Source of the DNA: Duganella radicis | GTDB taxonomy: Bacteria; Pseudomonadota; Gammaproteobacteria; Burkholderiales; Burkholderiaceae_D | Assembly: GCF_009720825.1 (NCBI RefSeq) | Contig: NZ_WNKY01000002.1 | Span: forward strand, 186,001 to 250,000 | Reading direction: 5' to 3' | Length of the DNA stretch: 64,000 nt | Shown: piece by piece, positions 44,552-53,034 of the stretch | Numbering within the stretch: position 1 is the stretch's first letter | Layout: the number at the start of each line of letters is the position of its first letter | Made by a program: the position numbers and the translations under genes | The notes under the pieces: model-generated | What the model saw: only the letters and a program-made list of their open reading frames with translations | What the model was told of the DNA's origin: nothing | Databases searched by the model: none

Positions 44552-45570
44552 GACGTCTGCTCCGCCACCCGCACGGCATTACGGCCGCCCTGCTTGGCCG
44601 CGTACAGCAGCTTGTCAGCCTGCGCCAGCCACTCGGCCGGTGTGAGTTCCTTGTCCATATCCGTCACGCCGATGGAGATGGTGATCGGATGCCCCTCCAG
44701 CAGCGTGGCCGACGCCACCGCCGCGCGTATCCCTTCCGCCAGCCGCGCCGCCGCGCTCAGGCCCGCGCCGCTGGCAAGGATAGCGAATTCCTCGCCGCCG
44801 TAGCGGAAGATGCGGTCGGAAGAACGTGTGTGCCCGCGCATCAGCTCCGCCAGCCGTATCAGTACTTTGTCGCCGGCGGCGTGGCCATACTGGTCGTTGA
44901 TTTGCTTGAAGTGGTCCAGGTCCAGCAACAACAGGCTGGATTCGAGGTGCGGCCGGCGCTCCTGCGCATATTCGGACAGCTTGCGCTCCATCGCGCGGCG
45001 GTTACCGACGCCGGTCAGGAAGTCCAGCTCCACCGCCGTGTGCAGCTCCTTGTTCTGCAAGCCAGTGCGATAGGCGAAGATATAGGCGAAGAAGTTCACC
45101 AGCGCGATCGTCACCACGATGGTCATCAGATTGAGCAGCTCCAGCCGGGCCACCAGTATGACCACCAGGATCAACAAGCCGGCGCTGTTGATCCCCAGCG
45201 CGACCACTGGCCGCAGCACGAAGTAGGCGGCGATCATGGTCGGATAAACCCAGTACACCAACGACACGCCGCGCAGGTACACGGTCACCAGCATGCCGGC
45301 CGAGTAGAAGATGGTGACGCCCAGGCTGGCCACCTGATAGCGGCCGGTACGCCACACGTGTACGATCACCGCCATCATGCCGGTCACCAGCGCCAGGTCC
45401 ACCGCCGCCGACGCCCAGCTGCCCTGCATCAGCCGGTACACGCCAAACGGCAGGATACTCGGGATGCTGAGGGCGCACAGCATCATCAGGATGACTTCCT
45501 CCTGGCGGCGCTGGCGCCCGCCCGACAGCCAGCGCCAGCGGCCGGCGCGGGCTTGATCGGTATTGCTCAT
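44548..45570 (-). CDS. Membrane diguanylate cyclase (GGDEF)
   Basis: A 340-aa protein: five or six transmembrane helices (28-165), then a GGDEF domain with GGEEF at 258-262 (active) and an RSSD inhibitory site at 249-252, spaced as expected. It makes cyclic di-GMP. Lies 8 bases after the RND pump gene stop in the same operon, suggesting co-regulation of efflux and the sessile state. Confidence 0.92.
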   Translation of the reverse strand: MSNTDQARAGRWRWLSGGRQRRQEEVILMMLCALSIPSILPFGVYRLMQGSWASAAVDLALVTGMMAVIVHVWRTGRYQVASLGVTIFYSAGMLVTVYLRGVSLVYWVYPTMIAAYFVLRPVVALGINSAGLLILVVILVARLELLNLMTIVVTIALVNFFAYIFAYRTGLQNKELHTAVELDFLTGVGNRRAMERKLSEYAQERRPHLESSLLLLDLDHFKQINDQYGHAAGDKVLIRLAELMRGHTRSSDRIFRYGGEEFAILASGAGLSAAARLAEGIRAAVASATLLEGHPITISIGVTDMDKELTPAEWLAQADKLLYAAKQGGRNAVRVAEQTS

Positions 45571-45578
45571 GACGGTAC

Positions 45579-48500
45579 TCAGTGTGCGCCCTGCGGTGCT
45601 GGTGCGTCGGCGGCGCCGGCCGGCTTGGCCTCGGCCTTGTGTTCACCCGCCAGGAACATATACATGGCAGGCACCACGAACAGCGTGAACAAGGTGCCGA
45701 TCGACAGGCCGGTAAAGATCACCAGCCCCATGGCGTGACGGCCGGCGGCGCCCGCGCCCGATGCGATCACCAGCGGCACCACGCCGAACACCATGGCGGC
45801 GGTGGTCATCAGGATAGGACGCAGACGGGTGGCCGCCGCTTCCTCGATCGCCTCGCGCTTGGACTTGCCGGCTTCGCGCAAGTGATTCGCCACTTCCACG
45901 ATCAGGATGCCGTGCTTGGAGATGAGGCCCATCAGCGTCACCAGCCCCACCTGCGTGTAGATGTTGATCGAGGCGAAGCCGAGGAAGATGAACGACATCG
46001 CGCCAAACAGCGCCATCGGCACCGAGAACAGAATCACCACCGGATCGCGGAAGCTCTCAAACTGCGCCGCCAGCGCCAGGAACACGATGATGATCGCGAA
46101 CAGCATGGTCACCAGGAAGCCGCCCGACTCCGCCGCGTACTGGCGCGATTCGCCCGAGAAGTCCGCCGTGTAGCCCGACGGCGCCACTTCCTTCAAGGCG
46201 TCGCGCAGGTACTGCTGGATCTCGCCCTGCGAGGCGCCGGTCACGCCGGAGATCGTCGCGGAGTTCAGCTGCTGGAAGCGGGTGATCGATTCCGGCTGCA
46301 CGCTGTACTTGATGGTGGCCACGGTGCTGGCCGGGATCATGTCGCCGTTTGGCGTCTTGATGTAGAAGTCCAGCACATCGCTCGGATTCAGGCGGTCCAC
46401 CTGCTGTACCTGCGGGATCACCTTGTACGAACGGCCCGAGATCGAGAAGTAGTTGACGTAGCCGCCACCCAGCGCCGCCGCCATGGCGTTGCCGAAGTCC
46501 TGCTGCGTCAGGCCCAGCGTGGCCAGCTTGTCGCGGTCCACGTCCACGCGCGCTTGCGGCGTGTCGATTTTCAGGTCGACGTCGACGAAGTAGAACTTGT
46601 TGTCCTTCTGGGCTTTTTCCAGCACCGCGTGCGCCACCGTGTTCAGATTCTCGAACGGTTCGGTGGTGGTGATCACGAACTGCACCGGCAGGCCAGAGCT
46701 GCCCGGCAGCGCCGGGAACTGGAACGCCGCCACGCGGCCGCCGGCGATGCCGTTCCACTTGGCTTGCAGCTCCTGCTGGATCTCGTGTGCGGAACGGGTG
46801 CGCTTGTCCCACGATTTGAACAGCACACCGCCGATACCGGAGTTGGTGGTCGGTACACCGGTGATCTGGAACATCTGCTCATATTCCGGCAGCGACTTCG
46901 CCACTTCGAAAATCTGCTTGGCGTAAGCCTGCATCTGGTCCGAGGTGGCGGTTGGCGCGCCCACCACCTGCGACAGCACGATGCCCTGATCCTCTTCCGG
47001 CGCCAGCTCGGACTGCGACATCTTGAACTGCACGATCAGCAGCAGGAACACGATCACGCCGAACACGATCAGCACCGGCCAGGTATTCAGCAAACTATGC
47101 AGCACGCGCAGATAGCCGTTGTGCACCTTGTCGAACACCTTGTCGATGGCCTTGACGAACTTGCCCTCGTCCTGCGTATGGTCGAAGAAATGGCCGCACA
47201 TCATGGGCGACAGCGTCAGCGCCACAATGCCGGACACCGCCACCGCCCCCGCCAGCGTGAAGGCAAACTCGGTGAACAGCGCGCCAGTCAGGCCGCCCTG
47301 GAAGCCGATCGGCACATACACCGCGATCAGCACCACCGTCATCGCCAGAATCGGACTACCCAGCTCGCGCGCGGCGACAATGGCGGAATCGAACGGCGTC
47401 ATGCCGGCCTTCATGTGACGGTCGACGTTCTCCACCACGATAATCGCGTCGTCCACCACCAGGCCGATGGCCAGCACGATCGCCAATAGCGTCAGCAGGT
47501 TGATCGAGTAACCCAGCATCAGCATCACAAAGAAGGTGCCGATCAGCGACAGCGGCATCGCCACCACCGGCACGATCACCGCCCGGAAGCTGCCGAGGAA
47601 CAGATAGATCACCACCGTCACGATGATCAGCGCCTCCACCAGGGTCTTCACCACTTCGTCGATCGAGGTGTTGATGAACTCCGTGGAGTCGTAGACGATT
47701 TCACCGGTCAGGCCCGAAGGCAGCTGGTCGCGGATGGCCGGGAAGGCTTCGCGCACGCGCTTGGCCACGTCCAGGATGTTGGCCTCCGGCGCCACCTTGA
47801 TACCGATGAACACCGAGCGCACGCCGCTGAACGCCACGTTGAAGTCATAGTTTTCCGATCCCAGCGTGACGGTGGCGATATCCTCCAGCCGCACGATGGC
47901 GCCGCCGGCCTGCTTGACGGCCAGTTGCTTGAACTCGTCCACCGTGTGCAGGTCGGTGCCGGCGGTCAGCGGCACGGTCACCATCTGGCCCTTGGTCGAA
48001 CCGAGGCCGGCCAGGTAGTTGTTGGCCGCCAGCGCGGCGCTGACTTCGGCCGCTGTGACGCCATGCGCCGCCATCTTGCCGGCGTCCAGCCATGCGCGCA
48101 GGGCGAACTGGCGCGCGCCCAGCAGCTCGGCGGTCTGCACGCCCTGGATCGAATCCAGCTTGGGCTTGACCACGCGCGCCAGGAAGTCGGTGACGTTATT
48201 GGTCGGCAGCGTGTCGCTGTAGAAGCCCATGTACATGGCGTCCGTGGTCTGGCCGGTCTGCACCGTCAGCACCGGTTGCTGCGCCTGTTGCGGCAGCTGG
48301 TTCTTGACCGAGTTGACCTGGGTGGTGATCTCGGTCAGCGCGCGGTTGGAATCGTAGTTCAGGCGCAGCGTGGCGGTGATGGTCGACACGCCACTATTCG
48401 ACGACGACGACAGGTAATCGATACCCTGCGCCTGCGCGATGGCCGATTCCAGCGGCTGGGTGATAAAACCCGCCACCGTGGCCGCATCCGCGCCGTAGTA

Positions 48501-48650
48501 GGTGGTGGAGATGGTCACCACCGCGTTCTGCGTCTTCGGATACTGGTTGATCGGAAGGCTGAACAGCGAGCGCAAACCCAGCACCACGATCAGTAAACTG
48601 ATCACGCTGGCCAGCACCGGCCGTTTGATGAAGATGTCGGTAAAGTTCAT
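45579..48650 (-). CDS. RND multidrug efflux permease (MexI/AcrB type)
   Basis: A 1023-aa inner-membrane proton-drug antiporter with twelve helices and two large periplasmic loops. The proton-relay aspartates are in GLVVDDAIIVVEN. N-terminus MNFTDIFIKRPVLASVIS is typical of MexI/AcrD-like pumps. Organised as outer-membrane factor, adaptor, pump, with 12 bases after the adaptor. Drug range unknown. Confidence 0.94.
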   Translation of the reverse strand: MNFTDIFIKRPVLASVISLLIVVLGLRSLFSLPINQYPKTQNAVVTISTTYYGADAATVAGFITQPLESAIAQAQGIDYLSSSSNSGVSTITATLRLNYDSNRALTEITTQVNSVKNQLPQQAQQPVLTVQTGQTTDAMYMGFYSDTLPTNNVTDFLARVVKPKLDSIQGVQTAELLGARQFALRAWLDAGKMAAHGVTAAEVSAALAANNYLAGLGSTKGQMVTVPLTAGTDLHTVDEFKQLAVKQAGGAIVRLEDIATVTLGSENYDFNVAFSGVRSVFIGIKVAPEANILDVAKRVREAFPAIRDQLPSGLTGEIVYDSTEFINTSIDEVVKTLVEALIIVTVVIYLFLGSFRAVIVPVVAMPLSLIGTFFVMLMLGYSINLLTLLAIVLAIGLVVDDAIIVVENVDRHMKAGMTPFDSAIVAARELGSPILAMTVVLIAVYVPIGFQGGLTGALFTEFAFTLAGAVAVSGIVALTLSPMMCGHFFDHTQDEGKFVKAIDKVFDKVHNGYLRVLHSLLNTWPVLIVFGVIVFLLLIVQFKMSQSELAPEEDQGIVLSQVVGAPTATSDQMQAYAKQIFEVAKSLPEYEQMFQITGVPTTNSGIGGVLFKSWDKRTRSAHEIQQELQAKWNGIAGGRVAAFQFPALPGSSGLPVQFVITTTEPFENLNTVAHAVLEKAQKDNKFYFVDVDLKIDTPQARVDVDRDKLATLGLTQQDFGNAMAAALGGGYVNYFSISGRSYKVIPQVQQVDRLNPSDVLDFYIKTPNGDMIPASTVATIKYSVQPESITRFQQLNSATISGVTGASQGEIQQYLRDALKEVAPSGYTADFSGESRQYAAESGGFLVTMLFAIIIVFLALAAQFESFRDPVVILFSVPMALFGAMSFIFLGFASINIYTQVGLVTLMGLISKHGILIVEVANHLREAGKSKREAIEEAAATRLRPILMTTAAMVFGVVPLVIASGAGAAGRHAMGLVIFTGLSIGTLFTLFVVPAMYMFLAGEHKAEAKPAGAADAPAPQGAH

Positions 48651-48662
48651 GGCGCTCTATCC

Positions 48663-49808
48663 TCAGTGTTCCTGCGGCGTCGGATTCGGGCTGTTAGCCG
48701 GCTGCACCTTGTTGTCGATGGTGGCCGGCGTGCCATTCTTCAGTTTCAGCTGGCCGCTGGTGACCACGGCCTGGCCTTCCTTCAAGCCGGTGAGGATGGC
48801 CACCTGGTCGCCGCGCGTCGGGCCGGTGGTGACGAACACCTGCTGCGCCACCAGGTAAGGCTGGCCCTTGTCATCCTTGAGCGGGTCCTTGGCGTTGGCG
48901 GCCGGTGGCGCCAGCACGAACACGGTCGAGCCATACGGGTTGTAGGTAATGGCGGTCTGCGGCAGGGTCAGGTATTTTTTCTGATCGCCCTGGTCCAGCG
49001 CCACGTTGGCGAACATGCCCGGCAACAGCTGGCGCTTGGCATTCGGCACCGTGGCCTGCACCTGCACGTTGCGGGTGGCGGCATCCACTTTCGGGCTGAT
49101 GGACGTGACCTTGGCCGGGAAGGCCACACCGGGATAGGCGTCACTGGTCAGGTTCAGCTTCTGGCCGATCGACAGGCCGGCCAGCTGCTTTTGCGGCACG
49201 AAGAAATCGACATACACGGTATCGATGGTTTGCAGCGTCACCAGCTTGTCGCCCGGGTTCAGGTACTGGCCCGGATTGATGGCGGTGATCCCCAGCTTGC
49301 CGGCGAACGGCGCGCGGATGGTTTTCTTGTCGACCAGCGCTTTCTGTTGTGCGACCAGTGCCTGCTTGCTCTTCAGGTCCGCCTCATCGGCATCGACCTG
49401 CGCCTGCGAAATGGCCTGCGCCGCCAGTTGCAGCTTGTCGCGCTTGAGGGTGGTGGCCGACAGGTCGGCGGAGGCCTGCAAGGCGCGCAGCTGCGCCACG
49501 TCGGAGTCCGCGTTCATTTCAAACAGCACCTGCCCCGCTTTCACCTCGTCGCCCGACTTGAAGCGCACTTCGCGCACCAGGCCCGCGATCTCGGTGGTGA
49601 CATCGACGCCGCGCACCGGCGCCAGCGTGCCCACGGAACTGAGCTGCGGCTGCCATTCGGCCGTCTGCGCCTTCACCGCTGTGACCACCTGCGCGCCCGG
49701 CTTGGGCGAGCTGGCAATCAGTTTTTTGATCTGCATGTACTTCCCGAAGGCCAGCACCAGGATCAGTAAAAGCACGGCGCCTACCATGATGAGCATACGC
49801 TTGGTCAT
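48663..49808 (-). CDS. Efflux RND periplasmic adaptor
   Basis: A 381-aa membrane fusion protein with an N-terminal membrane anchor (MLIMVGAVLLLILVLAFG), barrel-sandwich and long hairpin: RGVDVTTEIAGLVREVRFKSGDEV and APFAGKLGITAINPGQYL are typical lipoyl-like halves. It links pump and outer-membrane factor. It follows the factor gene by 23 bases. Confidence 0.93.
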   Translation of the reverse strand: MTKRMLIMVGAVLLLILVLAFGKYMQIKKLIASSPKPGAQVVTAVKAQTAEWQPQLSSVGTLAPVRGVDVTTEIAGLVREVRFKSGDEVKAGQVLFEMNADSDVAQLRALQASADLSATTLKRDKLQLAAQAISQAQVDADEADLKSKQALVAQQKALVDKKTIRAPFAGKLGITAINPGQYLNPGDKLVTLQTIDTVYVDFFVPQKQLAGLSIGQKLNLTSDAYPGVAFPAKVTSISPKVDAATRNVQVQATVPNAKRQLLPGMFANVALDQGDQKKYLTLPQTAITYNPYGSTVFVLAPPAANAKDPLKDDKGQPYLVAQQVFVTTGPTRGDQVAILTGLKEGQAVVTSGQLKLKNGTPATIDNKVQPANSPNPTPQEH

Positions 49809-49831
49809 GAACTTATCTCCCGCTGTATTGA

Positions 49832-51289
49832 TTATTGATTCTTACGATTCCACCAGCCGCCACCCAGCGCCTGGAACAGCGCCGCCGTGTCGGCATAGCG
49901 CGCCGCCTGCGCCTGCACCAGGCTGATATGGGTCTGCTGATAGCTGCGCTGCGCATCGAGCAGGGACAAGTAGCTGATGCCTCCCAGCTTGTACTGCTGC
50001 TCCGCCAGCGTGAGCGTTTCCTTGGCCAGCGCCTCCGCCTCGGCCTGCGATTTCAGGGCGGCGGCATCGGCATCCAGCGCGCGCAGCGCGTCGGCCACGT
50101 TCTGGAAGGCGCTCAACACGGTGGCGCGATACTGCGCCGCCGCCGCGTCATAGGCCGCCTCCGCCGCGCGCCGCTGGGCGCTGAGGGCACCACCGTTGAA
50201 GATAGGCTGCGTGATGGCGGCGGCCAGGCTCCAGGCATTGGTGTTGGAGTCGAACAGTTTGCCGAAACTCTGGCTCGCCGAGCCATAGCTGCCGCTCAGC
50301 GAGAACTGCGGATACTGGGCCGCCGTCGCCACGCCGACAGCGGCGCTGGCCTGATGCAGCTGTTCTTCGCTGGCGCGGATGTCGGGCCGCTGGCGCACTA
50401 GTTCCGATGGCAGCGACACCGGCAGTTGCTCCGGCAAGGTCAGCGACTCCAGCGCGAACTCCGGCATGCCAGCCTCGCCCGGCAGCTTGCCCGCCAGGAC
50501 CGACAATTGGTGCTGCGCCGATGCCAGCGCTTTCTCCAGCGGCGCCACGGTGGCGGCAACCTGCGCCACCTGATTGCGCTGGCTGAGCACCGTGGTGCGC
50601 GGAATGGCGCCGTACTCGAACTGCTTCTCGATCACGCCCAACTGGCGGTTCAATGCATCCAGTACTTCACGCGTGGCCTGCAACTGCGCGCGCAACGAGG
50701 CTTCCTGGATGGCGGTGGTGACCACATTGGCGGCCAGCGTCAGATAGGCGGCTTCCAGCTGGAAGCGCTGATAATCGACAGCCGCCTGCGCGCCTTCCAG
50801 CGTGCGGCGGGTGGCGCCGAAAACATCCGGCGTGTAAGCCACATTGACCGAGGCGTTATACAGATTGAACACGCCAGCGGCGGCGCCGGCGGTGGCGGTG
50901 CTGGTCTTTTGCCGCGTGGCGCCCAACTGCGCGTTCACCGACGGGTAGATCAGGTTGCCCGACTGCGCGTTATAGTTTTCCTGCGCCTGGCGCAGCGTGG
51001 CTTCGGCGGCGGCCATGCTGGGATTCTGCGCCAGCGCGCTGCGGATCAATTGATCGAGCGCCGGTGAACGGAACAGGGTCCACCACTGCGCCGGGATCTC
51101 CTGCCCGAAGGCGAAGCGCTGCGCCGCGCCGCCCACGCCCGGCGCGGACGCGGTTTGGGCGGGTAAGGGTTTGGGGGTGTAACTATCGCTGGCGGTGGCT
51201 GGCGCCGCCGGTTTTTTGAAATCCGGCCCGAGCGCGCAGCCGCCCAAGCCTGCGGCAAGCAACACCGCTGTGACGATCCGTTTTTTCAC
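49832..51289 (-). CDS. Outer-membrane efflux lipoprotein (OprM/NodT family)
   Basis: A 485-aa TolC-like factor with a lipobox (LGGCALGPDF), an efflux-lipoprotein pair of repeats (AAEATLRQAQENYNAQ; AYDAAAAQYRATVLSAFQNVADALRALD). GTG 51289 is used because GGGGGAG lies 6-8 bases upstream and it gives a proper lipoprotein signal. First gene of the five-gene efflux operon. Confidence 0.9.
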   Translation of the reverse strand: MKKRIVTAVLLAAGLGGCALGPDFKKPAAPATASDSYTPKPLPAQTASAPGVGGAAQRFAFGQEIPAQWWTLFRSPALDQLIRSALAQNPSMAAAEATLRQAQENYNAQSGNLIYPSVNAQLGATRQKTSTATAGAAAGVFNLYNASVNVAYTPDVFGATRRTLEGAQAAVDYQRFQLEAAYLTLAANVVTTAIQEASLRAQLQATREVLDALNRQLGVIEKQFEYGAIPRTTVLSQRNQVAQVAATVAPLEKALASAQHQLSVLAGKLPGEAGMPEFALESLTLPEQLPVSLPSELVRQRPDIRASEEQLHQASAAVGVATAAQYPQFSLSGSYGSASQSFGKLFDSNTNAWSLAAAITQPIFNGGALSAQRRAAEAAYDAAAAQYRATVLSAFQNVADALRALDADAAALKSQAEAEALAKETLTLAEQQYKLGGISYLSLLDAQRSYQQTHISLVQAQAARYADTAALFQALGGGWWNRKNQ

Positions 51290-51326
51290 TCCAGTCTCCC
51301 CCCACCCTCTTAGCAAAGGTGAAAAA

Positions 51327-51350
51327 AATATACATTAACTAACATATTCG
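51327..51350 (-). promoter_or_regulatory. AT-rich imperfect palindrome before the efflux operon
   Basis: On the minus strand ATATGTTA-GT-TAATGTAT is an imperfect inverted repeat (6 of 8 arm positions match) in an otherwise AT-rich stretch 40-60 bases before the GTG. It resembles TetR/AcrR-type operators, but no tetR gene is adjacent. Confidence 0.35.
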
Positions 51351-51394
51351 CATTTTTTCAGGCCCAAGTGTGGATTATTGCCGTGCGGAGACAA

Positions 51395-51436
51395 AAAAAA
51401 TGGGCTTTGCCATTTCTGGCAAAGCCCATTTTTTGG
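51395..51436. terminator. Bidirectional intrinsic terminator
   Basis: TGGGCTTTGCCA-TTTC-TGGCAAAGCCCA is a perfect 12-base stem with a 4-base loop, flanked by an A-run (51393-51400) and a T-run (51429-51434). It ends the minus-strand EF-hand gene, and can stop transcripts from either side. Confidence 0.9.
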
Positions 51437-51447
51437 CGGGGGTACGG

Positions 51448-52086
51448 TCAGGCCGGTTCCGGCGTCGCCACCGCACCGTATGCGCGGTTGACTTCGGTCA
51501 ACGAGAAAGCGTTAGGGCCGTTGGTTTGCGCATCGGCCGCCTCGTCGTGGGCCAGGCTGCGGTAGGTCAGCGGCGCCTCGTAACGGATGCGCTCGTCTTC
51601 GCTGATCTTGCCGTCATGATTGGTGTCGGCCGACATTTCGGCTTCCGGCGGCGGCACGCCCAGCAGGCCATCCTTGCCTACGCCCGGCAGCGGTTCAGGC
51701 GACGGCAGCAGGCTGTTGTCCACTGGCGCCGCAGCAGCGTTGGCGTCGTTGCTGAACTTGGCCTGGAAGATTTGCGTTTCAGGACGCTGGGCCAGCTTTT
51801 TCAGGCCTTCGTCAAACTGTTGCAGCGCGGTTTTCAGGCTCTCGTCTTCAGACACGGCCTTGACCAGGGCATTGGCCTGGTCACCGGTGTTGCTGGTATT
51901 GCTCGTATCAGTTTGCAGGGAACTGGAAGCGTTGAAACCGGGCAGCGACAGATAAGCAGCCACCGACGCGCTGAGGTCCACGTTGGTGCCTTGATCCGTT
52001 TCGGCTGGTTTTACGGGGGCGAGCGCTTTGTCAGCAACCAAAGCCGCGGACAGCGTAGCACCACCAATGTTGTTCACCATAATCAT
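51448..52086 (-). CDS. EF-hand protein
   Basis: A 212-aa protein with one canonical calcium-binding loop, ADTNHDGKISEDERI (D-x-N-x-D-G-x-I-x-x-x-E), near 155-166, and low-complexity Ser/Thr/Asp/Ala stretches. No signal peptide. AGGAG lies 7 bases before the ATG 52086. It is monocistronic, followed by the strong terminator. Function unknown; possibly a calcium-responsive or surface-associated protein. Confidence 0.78.
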   Translation of the reverse strand: MIMVNNIGGATLSAALVADKALAPVKPAETDQGTNVDLSASVAAYLSLPGFNASSSLQTDTSNTSNTGDQANALVKAVSEDESLKTALQQFDEGLKKLAQRPETQIFQAKFSNDANAAAAPVDNSLLPSPEPLPGVGKDGLLGVPPPEAEMSADTNHDGKISEDERIRYEAPLTYRSLAHDEAADAQTNGPNAFSLTEVNRAYGAVATPEPA

Positions 52087-52276
52087 AATCGACTCCTGCA
52101 AGAAGATTCCTCACCCCTGCATTCTATCAGCGTTTTGGCAAGAGTTTTCATTTCCTGTGGGCTTCTCCTGCAAAAAAGTGCTCTTTTCCTTAAATAAACT
52201 TTCCATACAACACTATGTTCATTGTGGAAATCAATTGCATTTTTGTTTTGATAGTTTTACACACACCTGATTGCAA

Positions 52277-52290
52277 AATTGGTCAGACCA
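52277..52290. promoter_or_regulatory. GntR-type operator, copy 1
   Basis: AATTGGTCAGACCA contains the perfect palindrome TGGTC-A-GACCA. The TTGGTnnnACCA core matches known FadR-subfamily (UxuR/ExuR/PdhR-like) operators. Confidence 0.6.
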
Positions 52291-52296
52291 CCATAG

Positions 52297-52310
52297 AATT
52301 GGTCAAACCA
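52297..52310. promoter_or_regulatory. GntR-type operator, copy 2
   Basis: AATTGGTCAAACCA differs from copy 1 at one base and lies exactly 20 bases downstream, about two helical turns, so two dimers could bind the same face of DNA. Confidence 0.6.
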
Positions 52311-52458
52311 GTAGCAACCCACCGCATCACAGATTTTTGACCAACCGCGAGCTCGGCCGCCCTCCGGCCCTCCTCTCGGTGGCACGGCATACGCGAGGTG
52401 TGCCGACCGGCGGCCGGCAAAGACCGGCGCTGTTGAACTCAAACTATCTGGAGACAAA

Positions 52459-53007
52459 ATGCACCTCACACTACGCAAAGCCGCAGCCGCGGCCTGCCTG
52501 TTGCTCGCCGCCGGCGCCGCACAGGCATCCGATCCATTGCAAAACGCCGTCATCAGCGCCAGCTACAGCGCCGGCGGCATACTCAGTATCGGCGGTGACT
52601 ACGCCGGTTCCGTCACCAGCGGCCTCGATCCGCTCAACACCAGCGTGGAATTCTTTACCGCCGATGCCTTGTTTGGCTTCGATTTCGCGCCGGATGGCCA
52701 TCTCACCATCTACAACAACCTTGCGGTGCCAAGCGGTTCGTATATCGCCAGCTTCGACTTCGGCGCCACGCTGGGCGCGGCCATCAAGGGCTTTAGCGTG
52801 ACCGATGCCGGGCTGACCGGCGGCACGCCGGTGCTCACCGTGGTCGACGCCCACACCATCCGCATCGACTTGAGCGCGGTGGAATGGAATGGCGATTTCA
52901 ATCCGCTGCAAACGCAAATCACGCTGCAAGCGGTGCCGGAGCCGGCTTCGGTGTTGATGCTGTCGGCCGGCCTGCTTGGCCTGGCTTTACGTACACGCCG
53001 CAGCTAA
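52459..53007 (+). CDS. PEP-CTERM sorting-domain protein
   Basis: A 182-aa secreted protein: signal peptide (ACLLLAAGAAQA), a beta-rich body, and the C-terminal sorting signal VPEPASVLMLSAGLLGLALRTR (PEP motif, hydrophobic helix, basic end), recognised by exosortase. No exosortase is in this window. The pectinase gene follows by 27 bases, so they are probably transcribed together. Function unknown. Confidence 0.87.
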   Translation: MHLTLRKAAAAACLLLAAGAAQASDPLQNAVISASYSAGGILSIGGDYAGSVTSGLDPLNTSVEFFTADALFGFDFAPDGHLTIYNNLAVPSGSYIASFDFGATLGAAIKGFSVTDAGLTGGTPVLTVVDAHTIRIDLSAVEWNGDFNPLQTQITLQAVPEPASVLMLSAGLLGLALRTRRS

Positions 53008-53034
53008 GCGCCCTCTCACAATTCAAGGAGCATC

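Larger units (their letters stand above)
52087..52458. other. Intergenic regulatory region before the pectin locus
   Basis: 372 bases without a gene, AT-rich in its first half. It holds a possible -35 TTGCAT (52235-52240) and weak -10 TACACA (52258-52263), the two GntR-like operators, and a long leader to the PEP-CTERM gene with AAACTATCTGGAG before its ATG. A third half-site GACCA lies at 52339-52343. Confidence 0.5.

Noticed and set aside
45582..47489. A 635-codon open frame antisense to the RND pump
   Set aside because: Composition typical of a shadow of a membrane protein gene; no plausible start context.
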